This document shows positions 28,613 to 40,800 of a stretch of 64,000 nucleotides of DNA, piece by piece (within the stretch, counting starts at the first letter, position 1; each line of letters starts with the position of its first letter). Both the position numbers and the translations under genes were made by a program. The stretch comes from an uncultured Nostocoides sp. (GTDB taxonomy: Bacteria > Actinomycetota > Actinomycetes > Actinomycetales > Dermatophilaceae): contig CALMQX010000027.1 of the NCBI GenBank assembly GCA_937873315.1, positions 49,721 through 113,720 of the forward strand, in the 5' to 3' direction. Below the pieces are notes generated by a model, which was given only the letters and a program-made list of their open reading frames with translations, was not told where the DNA came from and searched no databases.

Positions 28613-28696
28613 CAAGACACCTTTCGAGGGGCAGCCAGGGCAGTGACCGCATCAGCACCGCCCAGTCTAGGTGAGCACACGGCATACCCTGGGCGC

Positions 28697-29443
28697 GTGA
28701 CCCGCCGCCCCCTCTTGATCGAAACGGCCCTGGTGCTGGGGGTGTCCCTCGGCGCGTCGGCCATCTGGTCCGTGCTGCGCATCGTGGACCTGCTCACCCG
28801 ACCGGGGAGCATCGCCGCACAGACCACCTCGATGAACTCCTCGATCACCCCTGACCGGCCGTGGCTGGACCTGGCCTACCAGTTGGTCGGAATCGGGCTC
28901 GGGGTCGTTCCCGCGCTGCTCGCGGTCTTCCTCCTGCAGCGAGATGAAGCCCACGCCCGCGAGTCCATGGGGCTCGATCTGCGCTCGCCGGGGCGCGACC
29001 TGCTGCGCGGGCTGGGGCTGGCGGCGATTATCGGTCTTCCCGGATTGGGCTTCTATCTGGCCGCCAGGGCCATGGGCATCAACACCACAGTGGCCGCCGC
29101 CAACCTGTCGGGAGCCTGGTGGACCATCCCGGTGCTCATCCTCGCGGCCGCCCAGAATGCCGTCCTCGAGGAAGTGGTCATGGTGGGCTATCTGTTTTCC
29201 CGCTGGCGGGCGGCGGGCCTGGGCCGCTGGCAGGTGATCCTCGGCAGTGCGCTGATCCGCGGCGGCTATCACCTCTATCAAGGCTTCGGTGGTTTCCTTG
29301 GCAATGTCGCCATGGGGGTGGTCTTCGGCTGGGTCTACACCCGCACTCGCCGGGTCATGCCTTTGGTCCTGGCGCACACTGTGCTCGACGTGGTCGCCTT
29401 CGTGGGCTACGCCCTGCTCAAAGATCGGCTCGGTTGGCTCTAA
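28697..29443 (+). CDS. CPBP-family intramembrane metalloprotease (Abi type)
   Basis: A 248-residue membrane protein with about seven helices. The active-site motifs of the CPBP/CAAX-protease family are present: EEVVMVGYLFSRWRA (motif 1, two glutamates and an arginine), LIRGGYHLYQG (motif 2 histidine), and a C-terminal LAHTVLDVVAF (motif 3 histidine and aspartate). Bacterial members are linked to bacteriocin self-immunity or regulated proteolysis; the substrate here is unknown. I use the GTG at 28697. A 20-bp repeat present three times starts at the first base after the stop. Confidence 0.85.
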   Translation: MTRRPLLIETALVLGVSLGASAIWSVLRIVDLLTRPGSIAAQTTSMNSSITPDRPWLDLAYQLVGIGLGVVPALLAVFLLQRDEAHARESMGLDLRSPGRDLLRGLGLAAIIGLPGLGFYLAARAMGINTTVAAANLSGAWWTIPVLILAAAQNAVLEEVVMVGYLFSRWRAAGLGRWQVILGSALIRGGYHLYQGFGGFLGNVAMGVVFGWVYTRTRRVMPLVLAHTVLDVVAFVGYALLKDRLGWL

Positions 29444-29509
29444 CCTGCCTGCGGTTGTGAGCGCACGCCTGCCTGCGGTTGTGAGCGCGCCTGCCTGCGG
29501 TTGTGAGCG
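29444..29509. repeat. 20-bp direct repeat, three copies, directly after the CPBP gene
   Basis: CCTGCCTGCGGTTGTGAGCG is repeated exactly at 29444-29463, 29468-29487 and 29490-29509, with spacers of four and two bases. The first copy begins at the base after the TAA stop. Confidence 0.9.
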
Positions 29510-29578
29510 ACCGGCACCCCTGGGAGACTGGGGATCGCAGACAACCACGGCGATGTATCACTCAAAGGAGATCCGACC

Positions 29579-30112
29579 ATGGTGTTCAAGCGCTCAGCGA
29601 CCTACCTCATTGTGACCGGCGTCCTGTCCATGATCTTCGGCATCGTGGCGATGATCTATCCCATCGGGACCGTCGGCACCCTGGTCACCCTGTGGGGTAT
29701 CTACGCCCTGACCGACGGAGTCCTGGCACTGGTGACGGCATTCGGCAAGGACGCCGGCAATGCCCGGGGACTCTTCCTGGTCACCGGCGTGATGGGTGTG
29801 ATCGCAGGCTGCGTCGCGATCTTCCGACCCTTCTCCAGCGCCGTCGTGCTCACCGTCGTGCTCGGCATCTGGCTGCTGCTCCGTGGCTTGATCGAGATCG
29901 CCTCGGCCTTCACCGGAGAGGTCGCCGGCTCCCGCTGGGGGATCGCTCTCGGCGGTGTGCTGTGGCTGATCGCGGGGGTCTTCTTGCTGGCTAACCCGGG
30001 GGTCGGCGCGGTTGCGATCGCGCTGTGGGTCGGCATCCTCGCCGTGTCCTGGGGTGCGGTACTGCTCGCCATGGGCCTGCGGGTGCGCTCCCAGACCGCC
30101 CAGCCAGCCTGA
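29579..30112 (+). CDS. HdeD-family membrane protein (DUF308)
   Basis: A 177-residue protein with six predicted transmembrane helices in three DUF308 hairpins (VTGVLSMIFGIVAMIYP, VTGVMGVIAGCVAIFRP, GGVLWLIAGVFLLANP), the repeated G-x-W/M-x-x-x-G-x-x-x-x-x-P pattern of HdeD. HdeD is associated with acid resistance in enterobacteria; the role in actinobacteria is not known. AAAGGAG precedes the ATG. It is followed by a DUF389 gene on the same strand. Confidence 0.85.
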   Translation: MVFKRSATYLIVTGVLSMIFGIVAMIYPIGTVGTLVTLWGIYALTDGVLALVTAFGKDAGNARGLFLVTGVMGVIAGCVAIFRPFSSAVVLTVVLGIWLLLRGLIEIASAFTGEVAGSRWGIALGGVLWLIAGVFLLANPGVGAVAIALWVGILAVSWGAVLLAMGLRVRSQTAQPA

Positions 30113-30157
30113 CGCGCACTGACAAGGTCATTGATGAGGGCAGGAGGCGCCGCGCGC

Positions 30158-31141
30158 GTGCTCCACATGGAGCCATCAGATGTTGACCGCATCACCCGCT
30201 CCTTCTTCGTCGGCTCCGCCGACCGCGAGCGCGATCTCTCCGGCTACGGCGTCCTGCTGATCCTCGCGGCCCTCATCGCGTCCGCGGGAATCGTGGCGGA
30301 CTCGACGGCCACGGTGATCGGCGCCATGATCGTCGCGCCATTGATGAGACCCATCCTGGGCATCGCCGCTGCCTTGGTCTTGGTCGATCGCCGGATGCTG
30401 ACCAGGTCTGTGATGCTGGTGCTGGGCAGTGTGCTGCTGGTTATCGGCACCGGAGTGGCCATCGGTCTGCTGACTTCACAGCCGGTGCAGGCCGCGACCA
30501 ATGGGCAGGTCGCCGGACGTGTCAGCCCCAGACTTATCGACCTCATCGCGGCCTTGGCCACCGGCCTGGTGGGGGCCTTCGCCGCGGTCCGCTCGGATGT
30601 CTCGGACACGCTGCCCGGAGTGGCGATCGCGATTTCCCTGGTTCCGCCACTGGCCGTGGTCGGCCTCACGCTGGAGGCTGGCGAGCCGGGTCAGGCGTTG
30701 GGGGCACTGCTGCTCTTTGGCACCAATGTCACCGCGATCGTCGCCACCGGGGTACTGCTCTTCCTCCTAGGCGGCCTGCGGCAGGCACGTCTGGCCAGTG
30801 GGCAACCGTTGGGTCAGCTGAAGGGCTCGGCCCTCGCCATCGTCGCCTCGACCCTGGCCCTGGTCGCGGTGCCGCTCGCGATCGGTAGCGCCCAGGTCGC
30901 CCGCGAGCAACGGACGCTCGCCACCGCCCAACCCATCGTGGAACTGTGGGGACGATCGCACGGCTACACGCCCACCGACCTCAGCGTTCGCGGCGGCACC
31001 CTGTATGTGGCGGCCTTGGGAACGACGACCACGCCGGACATCAGCGCCCTCCGGTCGGCCCTGGATCATGCCGGACTCGATGACATCGGCGTTGAGGTGG
31101 AGTACTCGCTGGGAGCACGGCTCACCTCGCCGAGCCCCTGA
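30158..31141 (+). CDS. DUF389 membrane protein
   Basis: A 327-residue protein with about six helices in the DUF389 region (residues 30-220, including IVADSTATVIGAMIVAPLMRPILG and SLVPPLAVVGLTL) and a C-terminal soluble domain. The function of DUF389 proteins is not established. A GTG at 30158 lies ten bases after AGGAGG; an upstream TTG/ATG at 30131-30134 gives a longer form without a good ribosome site. It converges on sdhB with a 24-base gap and no clear terminator. Confidence 0.8.
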   Translation: MLHMEPSDVDRITRSFFVGSADRERDLSGYGVLLILAALIASAGIVADSTATVIGAMIVAPLMRPILGIAAALVLVDRRMLTRSVMLVLGSVLLVIGTGVAIGLLTSQPVQAATNGQVAGRVSPRLIDLIAALATGLVGAFAAVRSDVSDTLPGVAIAISLVPPLAVVGLTLEAGEPGQALGALLLFGTNVTAIVATGVLLFLLGGLRQARLASGQPLGQLKGSALAIVASTLALVAVPLAIGSAQVAREQRTLATAQPIVELWGRSHGYTPTDLSVRGGTLYVAALGTTTTPDISALRSALDHAGLDDIGVEVEYSLGARLTSPSP

Positions 31142-31165
31142 GCCCCTGGGCTGTCAACCAGTCGG

Positions 31166-31908
31166 TCAGTGACCAGACTGCAGCGCCATGCGCAGGTCGT
31201 GGTTGAGCGTCGAGATGACGTCCTGGGGAATGCCCTTGGGGCAGGCCTTGGAGCACTCACCGAGGTTGGTGCACCCGCCGAAACCCTCAGCATCATGGGT
31301 GGCCACCATGGAGACCACCCGCGCCATCCGCTCGGGCTGCCCCTGGGGCAGCTCCCCGAGATGAGTGACCTTCGCGCTCATGAAGAGCATGCCCGAGGCG
31401 TTCGGGCAGGCGGCAACGCAGGCACCGCAACCGATGCATTCGGCCGCGACAAAGGCGCGGTCGGCATTCGGCTTGGGAACCGGGGCTGCGTGCGCGTCGG
31501 GAGCCGAACCGGTGTTGGCGGAGATGAACCCGCCCGCCTGGATGATCCGGTCGAAGGCGCTGCGGTCCACCACGAGATCGCGGATGATCGGGAATGCCTC
31601 CGCCCGCCACGGCTCGATGGTGATCGTCTCGCCGTCCCGGAAGGAGCGCATGTGCAGCTGGCAGGTGGTGGTCTTCTCGGGGCCGTGCGCCTCGCCGGAA
31701 ATCATCAGGCCGCACATGCCGCAGATGCCCTCACGACAGTCGCTGTCGAAGGCGACCGGCTCCTCGCCCTTGGCGTTGAGCCGCTCATTGAGGACGTCGA
31801 GCATCTCCAGGAAGCTCATGTCGGGGCTAATGTCCTCGACCTGGTAGGTGACCAGCGAACCCTTGTCGCGGGGGCCGTTCTGGCGCCAGATCTTCAGTGT
31901 CAGGTTCA

Positions 31909-31909
<1 letters not shown>
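31166..31909 (-). CDS. sdhB: Succinate dehydrogenase iron-sulfur subunit
   Basis: SdhB passes electrons from the flavin of SdhA to the membrane heme/quinone site. The 247-residue protein has a plant-type ferredoxin domain with [10 protein letters not shown] and a later cysteine for [2Fe-2S], then [14 protein letters not shown] and [15 protein letters not shown] for the [4Fe-4S] and [3Fe-4S] centres. The ATG shares one base with the sdhA stop (TAATG). The short form without extra C-terminus is typical of actinobacterial B-type complexes. Confidence 0.97.
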
Positions 31910-33921
<2,012 letters not shown>

Positions 33922-33930
33922 CTCGTTACC

Positions 33931-34641
33931 TCACTTCACCAGGCCGAAAAGGATCGCCAGCGGCGGGATCGCGAAGCCGACCGCAACCAGGGCCGCGATC
34001 AGGTGTCCGAGGCCCTTGGCCCGGGTGTAGCCCTTGGCGGTCTGGGTCCAGCCCAGGGTCTGCTGCGCGGAGAACACGCCGTGTGCCAGGTGCAACCCCA
34101 GGGCGGCCAGCGCGAGGAGGTAGATCAGCACCATCCACCACAACTGGAAACTCGCCACGACCATGGCATAGGGCGAGGCCGCGATCGCGGCAGCATCCGG
34201 GCCCGCGCTATTGACCACCGGCTTGGCGATGGTGAAGTGCAGCAGGTGCCAGATGATGAAGAGCAGCAGGAAGACCCCGCCCCAGCGCATCGCCTTGCTG
34301 GTGATCGCGGACTTGACCACGGCATAGCGCGTGGTGCGGGCCTTGCCGGCGCGGCTCCACAGCGTGACCGCGGCATACACATGGCCGACCAGGGAGAGCA
34401 CGAGCAGAATCCGGAAGATCCAGAGCAATCCCTCGTAGGGCAGCATCGGCTCGCCGAAGGTGCGCAGGTGGTGGGCATAGCCGTCGAAGGCCTCCGGCCC
34501 GGCAAGCACCTTGAGGTTGCCATACATGTGGAGGAGCACGTAGAACACGAAGAACAACCCGGTCGCCGCCATCAGCAGCTTGAGGAAGACCGTCGTGCCG
34601 CGCGCGCTCGTCGGACGCGAGGAAACAGTCGTTGTGGCCAC
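33931..34641 (-). CDS. sdhC: Succinate dehydrogenase cytochrome b subunit
   Basis: A 236-residue membrane anchor with five helices, the single-subunit diheme type; no sdhD gene is present. Conserved histidines on helices (VFYVLLHMYGNLK, VLSLVGHVYAA, IIWHLLHFTIAK, GLHLAHGVFSA) are the heme ligands. It starts the leftward sdhC-sdhA-sdhB operon. Its upstream region is an unusual 690-base stretch of repeats between the rsmI stop and the sdhC start. Confidence 0.95.
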   Translation of the reverse strand: MATTTVSSRPTSARGTTVFLKLLMAATGLFFVFYVLLHMYGNLKVLAGPEAFDGYAHHLRTFGEPMLPYEGLLWIFRILLVLSLVGHVYAAVTLWSRAGKARTTRYAVVKSAITSKAMRWGGVFLLLFIIWHLLHFTIAKPVVNSAGPDAAAIAASPYAMVVASFQLWWMVLIYLLALAALGLHLAHGVFSAQQTLGWTQTAKGYTRAKGLGHLIAALVAVGFAIPPLAILFGLVK

Positions 34642-34723
34642 GGGTTCAACCTAGCGCGCAGGGCCGTGCCCGGGGAGGTCAGGTTTGCCTAACTCGAGTG
34701 TGAGATTGGCACGTTACTCACGA

Positions 34724-34813
34724 GTATCCGCCCCTGGATTTCGGGGTCACCCCGAAATCCCTGGTTCGTCGGACTTTGCTTGTGGTCAGTTCTCGGGAAA
34801 GTCTTGCGTCGAG
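34724..34813 (+). repeat. Palindrome-bearing interspersed repeat, copy 2 (upstream of sdhC)
   Basis: The 25-base palindrome GGATTTCGGGG-TCA-CCCCGAAATCC at 34736-34760 matches the copy inside the ABC-F gene base for base, with ungapped homology on both sides. It lies about 95 bases upstream of sdhC, in the region that should hold its promoter. The second stem seen in copy 1 is degenerate here. Confidence 0.8.
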
Positions 34814-35227
34814 GTATGCCGCCCCGGCGGGCGTCAGCGGCGAAGCGAGGTATGCCGCCCGGCGGGGGTCAGTGACGAGGCGAGTGGCCAGCCTCGGTGT
34901 CGCCAGGGCAGCACCACGCCATGCCACTCAGATCGTCAGCGCCACCAGGCGGTCTCGGGGGCGTGCCGAGGTATGCCGCCCCGACGGGCGTCAGCGGCGA
35001 AGCGAGGTATGCCGCCCGGCGGGGGTCAGAGACGAGGCGAGTGGCCAGCCTCGGTGTCGCCAGGGCAGCACCAGGCCATGCCACTCAGATCGTCAGCGCC
35101 ACCAGGCGGGCATCAGCGGCGAAGCGAGGTATGCCGCCCGGCGGGGGTCAGTGGCGATGCGAGTGGCCAGCCTCGGTGTTGCCAGGGCAGCACCACGCCC
35201 ATGCCACTCAGGTCGTCAGCGCTCGCG
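34811..35227. repeat. Long tandem repeat upstream of sdhC
   Basis: A unit of 157 bases starting GAGGTATGCCGCCCCG occurs at 34811 and 34968; a third, 5'-truncated copy runs about 35111-35227. Copies are over 90 percent alike by eye through GTGGCCAGCCTCGGTG and GCCATGCCACTCAG. Each full unit contains the octamer GTATGCCG twice. No reading frame looks like a protein. With the flanking repeats this accounts for nearly all of the gene-free stretch 34642-35331. Confidence 0.9.
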
Positions 35228-35242
35228 GATGCCAACTACCTC

Positions 35243-35340
35243 GGGGTTCGGCGCAAGGGGTTCAGCGCTCGGGGTTCAGCGCTCGGGGTTCAGCGCTCGC
35301 GGTTCAGCGCACGCGATTCAGCCCTCGCGGTTCAGCGCAC
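35243..35340. repeat. 14-bp tandem repeat across the rsmI stop
   Basis: Seven units of GGGGTTCAGCGCTC run in exact 14-base register; units 2-4 are identical, the others vary at one to four positions. The seventh unit contains the rsmI stop codon (35332-35334). Confidence 0.92.
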
Positions 35341-36156
35341 GCTAGCGTCATAAAGCGCCTTCTTGGACAGCCCGGTGCTCGCAGAGACCGCCCCACACGC
35401 ATCCTTAAGCCGCTCCCCCGCAGCCACCCGCTCCCGCACCAGGGCAACCCCCGCATCCAGGTCCAGCGCGGGCCCGGCAGCACCGCCCACGACCACCACG
35501 ATCTCCCCCCGCGCCCCCTCGATCGCCCACGACGCCAACTCCTCAAGCCCGCCGCGCACGACCTCCTCGTAGGTCTTGGTGAGCTCACGGCATACCGCAG
35601 CCGGACGCTCCGCCCCGAACACCTCCGCCATCGCCGCCAAGGACACGGCCAACCGGTGCGGCGCCTCGAAGAAGACCATCGTCCGCCGCTCCCCCGCCAA
35701 GGCCGCCAGGGCCGCATGCCGCTCGCCCGCCTTCCGCGGCAGGAAGCCCTCGAAGCAGAACCGGTCCACCGGCAGCCCCGAAACCGCCAAGGCCATGAGC
35801 ACCGCGGACGGCCCCGGCAGAGCGCTGACCCGCACCCCAGCCGCCGTCGCTGCCGCCACGAGCCGATAGCCCGGATCTGACACCGACGGCATCCCCGCAT
35901 CGGTGACCACCAGCACGGACGAGCCCTCAACCAGCGCGGATACCAGGTCCGACACCCGAGCCGCCTCATTGTGTTCATGGAAGGAAATCACCCGCCCGGA
36001 GAGCTCCACCCCGAGCGAGGCGCACAACCGACGCAACCGGCGCGTGTCCTCGGCAGCGATGATCTCGGCCTCCCCCAAGGCCTGCGCCAGGCGCGCCGAG
36101 GCATCCCCCATATTGCCGATGGGCGTCGCCGCCAGGACAAGCACACCCTCGGTCAT
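35332..36156 (-). CDS. rsmI: 16S rRNA (cytidine1402-2'-O)-methyltransferase
   Basis: RsmI methylates C1402 in the decoding centre of 16S rRNA. The 274-residue tetrapyrrole-methylase-fold protein begins VLVLAATPIGNMGDASARL and has AAEDTRRLRRL, ISFHEHNEAAR, VVTDAGMPSVSDPGYRLV, ALPGPSAVLMALAVSG and FFEAPHRL, all family hallmarks. It is divergent from pmt across only 38 bases, as rsmI and pmt are in mycobacteria. Its last codons lie in a 14-bp tandem repeat array. Confidence 0.95.
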   Translation of the reverse strand: MTEGVLVLAATPIGNMGDASARLAQALGEAEIIAAEDTRRLRRLCASLGVELSGRVISFHEHNEAARVSDLVSALVEGSSVLVVTDAGMPSVSDPGYRLVAAATAAGVRVSALPGPSAVLMALAVSGLPVDRFCFEGFLPRKAGERHAALAALAGERRTMVFFEAPHRLAVSLAAMAEVFGAERPAAVCRELTKTYEEVVRGGLEELASWAIEGARGEIVVVVGGAAGPALDLDAGVALVRERVAAGERLKDACGAVSASTGLSKKALYDASVR

Positions 36157-36194
36157 GACCCAAGATCCTCACACACCCGACCTACGATGGCCCG

Positions 36195-37760
36195 ATGACG
36201 CGCGTCGATGAGCTCAAGGCCCGGCTCGTCGACCCCATGCCCACCGACCGCCTGTGGGGCTGGCTCGGCCCCGGCCTGATCGCCCTGCTCGGCGGCTTTG
36301 TCCGGTTCTGGAATCTCGGTCAGCCGCATGCTCTGGTCTTCGATGAGACGTACTACGTCAAGGAGGCCTGGTCGCTGCTGAAGTACGGCGTCGAGATGCA
36401 GACCCGTCCAGAAATCAAAGACCCGAACGCCCTCTGGGTGGCCGGCAACCCGGACATCTTCTCGGCCACCGACGGCACGATGGTGGTCCACCCGTCGGTT
36501 GGGAAGTGGATCATCGCGGGCGGCGAATGGCTCTTCGGTATGCAGTCCGCGGTCGGCTGGCGCTTCTCGGTGGCCGTCGTCGGCACACTCTCGATCCTCA
36601 TCATGGGCCGGGTGGCCCGGCGCCTCTTCCGCAGCACGGCCCTGGGCTGCATCGCCGCCTTCTTGCTCGCCTTCGAGGGCCTGCACCTGGTCATGTCCCG
36701 CACCGGGATTCTCGACATCATGGTGTCCTTCTTCATCCTGCTGGCCTTCGGGGCGCTCCTGATCGACCGCGACCGATCGCGGATGCGGCTCGCCGAACGC
36801 GTGGGCGCGCTCCCGATCGGCGTGCGGCCCGCGGGCTTCGGGCCGTGGCTCGGAGCGCGCCCCTGGCGATGGATGGCCGGCCTCATGCTCGGCCTGGCCA
36901 CCTCGACGAAGTGGTCGGGCATCTTCGCGCTCGCGGCCTTCGGGGTGATGAGCGTGTGGTGGGACATGGGCGCCCGACGCGCGGCCGGCATTCGGCCATG
37001 GGCTCGCGCGGCCATCCTCAAAGACGGGCCGTATGCCGCAATGGCCATGGTCGGCACCACTGCGGTCACCTATGTCGCATCGTGGACCGGGTGGTTCGTC
37101 ACCAGCGTGGGCTATCACCGGCAGTGGGACACCTTCCACCCCGGCGAAGGCATCCAGTGGCTGCCGCCGGTGCTGCGTAACTGGGTGAAGTACCACCAGG
37201 ACATGTACGCCTTCAGCTCCACCCTGGAGACGCCGCACTCCTACCAAGCCAACCCGTGGTCGTGGCTGATCCAGACCCGGCCCACGTCGATGTACTACGA
37301 GTCCTTCACTCAGGGCGTCGCGGGGTGCACGGTCACGGACTGCTCAGCGGCCGTCAACCCCGTGCCGACGCTCACGATGTGGTGGGTCGGCGTGGCCGCG
37401 TTGCTGATCGTGCTGTGGTTCTGGCTGATCCGCCGGGACTGGCGGGCTGGCGCGATCGCGGGCGGAATGATCGGCGGCTACCTGCCCTGGTTCGCCTTCC
37501 AAAACCGCACGATGTTCTCCTTCTATGCGGTGGCTTTCGAGCCGTTCGTCGTCTTGGCCATCGTGTTTGTCATCGGGCACTGGCTGCAGGGGGTCTCGCG
37601 CGAGCTGGACCCGGAGCAGTGGCGCCGGCGCTGGTACGTCGTGGGTGGCTACCTCTTGGTGACCCTCGCGCTTTTTGCCTTCTTCTACCCAATCTACGTC
37701 GGCAGCGTCATCCCGTACCCGCAGTGGTCCTGGCGGATGTGGCTGCCCACCTGGATCTGA
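36195..37760 (+). CDS. pmt: Polyprenyl-phosphate-mannose protein mannosyltransferase (GT39)
   Basis: A 521-residue polytopic GT-C enzyme with about eleven helices that mannosylates Ser/Thr of exported proteins as they leave via Sec. The first extracytoplasmic loop has the catalytic acidic pair in LVFDETYYVKEAW (residues 48-60), followed by VHPSVGKWII and the MSRTGILDIMVSFF stretch. The GGYLPWF and YPQWSWRMWLPTWI segments near the C-terminus match actinobacterial PMTs. The fibronectin III protein and RpfB in this window are plausible substrates; that is inference. Confidence 0.93.
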   Translation: MTRVDELKARLVDPMPTDRLWGWLGPGLIALLGGFVRFWNLGQPHALVFDETYYVKEAWSLLKYGVEMQTRPEIKDPNALWVAGNPDIFSATDGTMVVHPSVGKWIIAGGEWLFGMQSAVGWRFSVAVVGTLSILIMGRVARRLFRSTALGCIAAFLLAFEGLHLVMSRTGILDIMVSFFILLAFGALLIDRDRSRMRLAERVGALPIGVRPAGFGPWLGARPWRWMAGLMLGLATSTKWSGIFALAAFGVMSVWWDMGARRAAGIRPWARAAILKDGPYAAMAMVGTTAVTYVASWTGWFVTSVGYHRQWDTFHPGEGIQWLPPVLRNWVKYHQDMYAFSSTLETPHSYQANPWSWLIQTRPTSMYYESFTQGVAGCTVTDCSAAVNPVPTLTMWWVGVAALLIVLWFWLIRRDWRAGAIAGGMIGGYLPWFAFQNRTMFSFYAVAFEPFVVLAIVFVIGHWLQGVSRELDPEQWRRRWYVVGGYLLVTLALFAFFYPIYVGSVIPYPQWSWRMWLPTWI

Positions 37761-37802
37761 GCCGGACGCTGAGCTGTCGGGGTGAGTGCGTAGGTTGGGG
37801 TC

Positions 37803-40800
37803 ATGTTTCTCCTGCGTGACCGCCTGATCGTCAGCGCCAGCGATCTGCGGTTGGCGAGTGAGTGCGAGTTCGCCACGCTGAGGGCCTTGGATCTGACACT
37901 CGGCCGGGTCGACAAGGGCGTGGTCGAGGATGACCCGATGGCCGATCGGCTCGGCGAGTTGGGTGATCTGCACGAGCAGGCCCGGCTGCGCGAGCTGCGC
38001 GCCGAGCACCCCGGTGAGGGCGCTGTCGTAGAGCTCGGCCGACCTGACTACTCCAGCGTGGAGTCCTTGGACGCCGCCATGCGGCATACGCTTGACGCCC
38101 TCTCACTCGACTCGGGCGTCGAAGTGCTCTGTCAGGCAACACTTTTCGATGGCTCATTCGTGGGGCATGTGGACTTCCTCGAGCGCACGCCTGCGGGTTG
38201 GCTGGTCTCCGACACCAAGTTGGCTCGTCATGCGACCGTGCCCGCCCTGCTGCAGATCGGGGCGTATGCCGCGGTCCTGCAGGCCGCCGGAGTCCCGCTT
38301 GCCCCGCAGGCGCGCCTGTCGCTGGGGTCGGGTGCGGACGAGGACTTTCCGGTCGCCGAGTTGGTCGCCGTGTATGCCGCCCGCCGAGCCCGGCTCGACG
38401 CGCTCCTTGCCGCACATCGCGCGCAACCGTTCCCGGCGCGCTGGGATGACGACACGGTGACCGCCTGTGGCCGCTGCTCGGTCTGCGAGGAGGAAGCGCA
38501 GGCGTCGCTGGACCTGGTTCTGGTTGCCGGCATGCGCATGCCCACCCGCCGCCGACTGCGGGAGGCCGGCGTGCTCACCGTGTCCGACCTGGCGGCCCGC
38601 ACCGAGCCGGTGCACGAGGTCCGCGACCGGACGCTGGAGCGGCTGCGCCGCCAGGCCCAACTGCAGGTGGCCTTCGCCGCGAACCCCCAGGCCGGGGTCA
38701 TCGCGGAGATCATCGACGGACACGAGTTGCGGCGGCTGCCCGCACCAAGCAACGGGGATCTCTTCTTCGACTTCGAGGGCGACCCGCTATGGGCCGAGCG
38801 CGGATCATCGCTCTGGGGTTTGGAGTACCTCTTCGGGATGGTCGAGGTCGATGCCGGGGCGCCCTCGTATCGCGCCTTCTGGGCGCATGACCGACTCGAT
38901 GAGAAGGCCGCGCTCATCGCCTTCGTCGAGCATGTCGAGGCGCGCCGTCGCACCTGGCCTGACCTGCACGTCTACCACTACGCACCGTACGAAGTGAGCG
39001 CCCTCAAACGACTCTCCGCGCGCTATGCCGTGTGCGAGGACACCGTCGATCAATGGCTGCGCGACGGGCTCTTCGTCGACCTGTATGCGGTGGTGCGCTC
39101 ATCGCTGCGAGTCTCGCAGCGCTCCTACTCCCTCAAGAAGCTCGAGCCCCTGTACATGGAGGCCCGCTCGGGGGAGGTCACGGCGGCTGCCGACTCGATC
39201 GTGGCCTACCACCAGTTCATGGCGCTGCGCGATGCCGACCGGTTCGATGAGGCCCGAGCTCAGTTGGACGAGATCGCGGACTACAACCGGGATGACTGTG
39301 TCTCCACGCTCCGGCTGCGCAATTGGCTGCTCAGCCAGGCCGGGGACGACGAGGAGGCTCCAACCCCGCCGCCAGTTGAGACCATGCCGCAGCCTGACTC
39401 GGTCAGTCCAGAGCGTCAAGCCCTCATGGACCTCGAGGAGCTCCTGCGCTCGCGGATCGCCGACATTCGGGTCCCGGAGCGCAGCCCGCACGAGCAGGCC
39501 GTCGCGATGACCGCCGCCTCGGTGCTCTTTCACGCCCGCGAGGACAAGCCGAAGTGGCAGGCGCATTTTGAGCGACTGCGGCTTCCGGTGCGCGATTGGC
39601 GCGGCGAGGAGGGGGTCTTCATTGTCGATGAGGCCGAGGTGGTCGACGCCTGGTTCACCCAAAGCGCCCGCCAGCGCCCGCGGCGGGTGCTGCGGCTCGA
39701 GGGTGAGCCATTGCGGGAGATCCCGCTGGGCACCGGCGCAGAGGTGCACGCGGTCTACGCGCTGCCCGCGCCCGAGGGGATCGACGTCAAGCCCGGACAC
39801 GCCAATGGCGAGTCGACCGCGACCGTGCAGATCCTGCGGACCGAGGAGCGGGTCGGCGCCAATGGCCGGCTGCGCCAAGTGCTGACCGTGCTGGAGCTGA
39901 TGCCACGAGCGGGCGCGGAGCACACGGCATACCCGACGGCGCTGGTTCCGAGCGGCCATGTGCGCACCGGCAGCATCGACGCAGCGCTTGCCGAGTATGG
40001 GCAGCGGGTGTTGGCGGCGCTGCCGGAGTTGCCGACCTGTGTGGGCAGTGATCTGCTCCTGCGCCGGGCACCTCGTTGTCGGGGTGGCGGGGCGCTGCCT
40101 GCCGTCGGAAGCGGTCCGACGCGCCATATCGACGCCATCACGGCCGCGCTGCGCGGCATGGATGACTCGTATGTCGCCGTGCAGGGCCCCCCGGGGACGG
40201 GCAAGACCTGGGTCGGGGCGCGGGTGATCGCGGCGCTGGTGGCGCAGGGCTGGCGGATCGGGGTCACCTCGCAGAGCCACGCGGCCATCGAGAACCTGCT
40301 GACTGCTGTCGTTGCTGCTGGGGTGCCCGCCGACCAGGTCGCCAAGGAGCCCAAGGCGACGGCTGACCCGACCTGGACAGCGCTGGCCAAGGCCGACGAG
40401 CTCGCCTCCTTTGCCGCGGGCCAGGGCGGTGGCTATGTCATCGGGGGTACGGCCTGGGATCTGACCCACCTGGGGCGGGTCGGGCGGGGTCAACTCGACC
40501 TGGTCGTCATCGATGAGGCGGGCCAGTTCTCGCTGGCCAAGACTCTGGCTGTTGCGCTGGCAGGCTCGCGCCTGCTTCTCCTGGGTGATCCGCAGCAGCT
40601 CCCCCAGGTGTCTACCGGTTCGCATCCGGATCCGGTGGATGAGTCCGCGCTGGGGTGGCTCCTGGGCGGCGATCCGGTCGTGCCCGCGACGCACGGCTAC
40701 TTCCTGGAGCGAACCTGGCGGATGCACCCTCGACTCACCGAGGCCGTCTCCGAGTTGTCGTATGCCGGTGAATTGCTCTCGCAAGAGGCGGTCACTGCGG

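Noticed and set aside
34811..35345. Repeat region as a CRISPR array or as a repetitive protein gene
   Set aside because: Unit lengths of 157 and 14 bases without unique spacers do not fit CRISPR, and frames across the repeats show no plausible protein or ribosome site.
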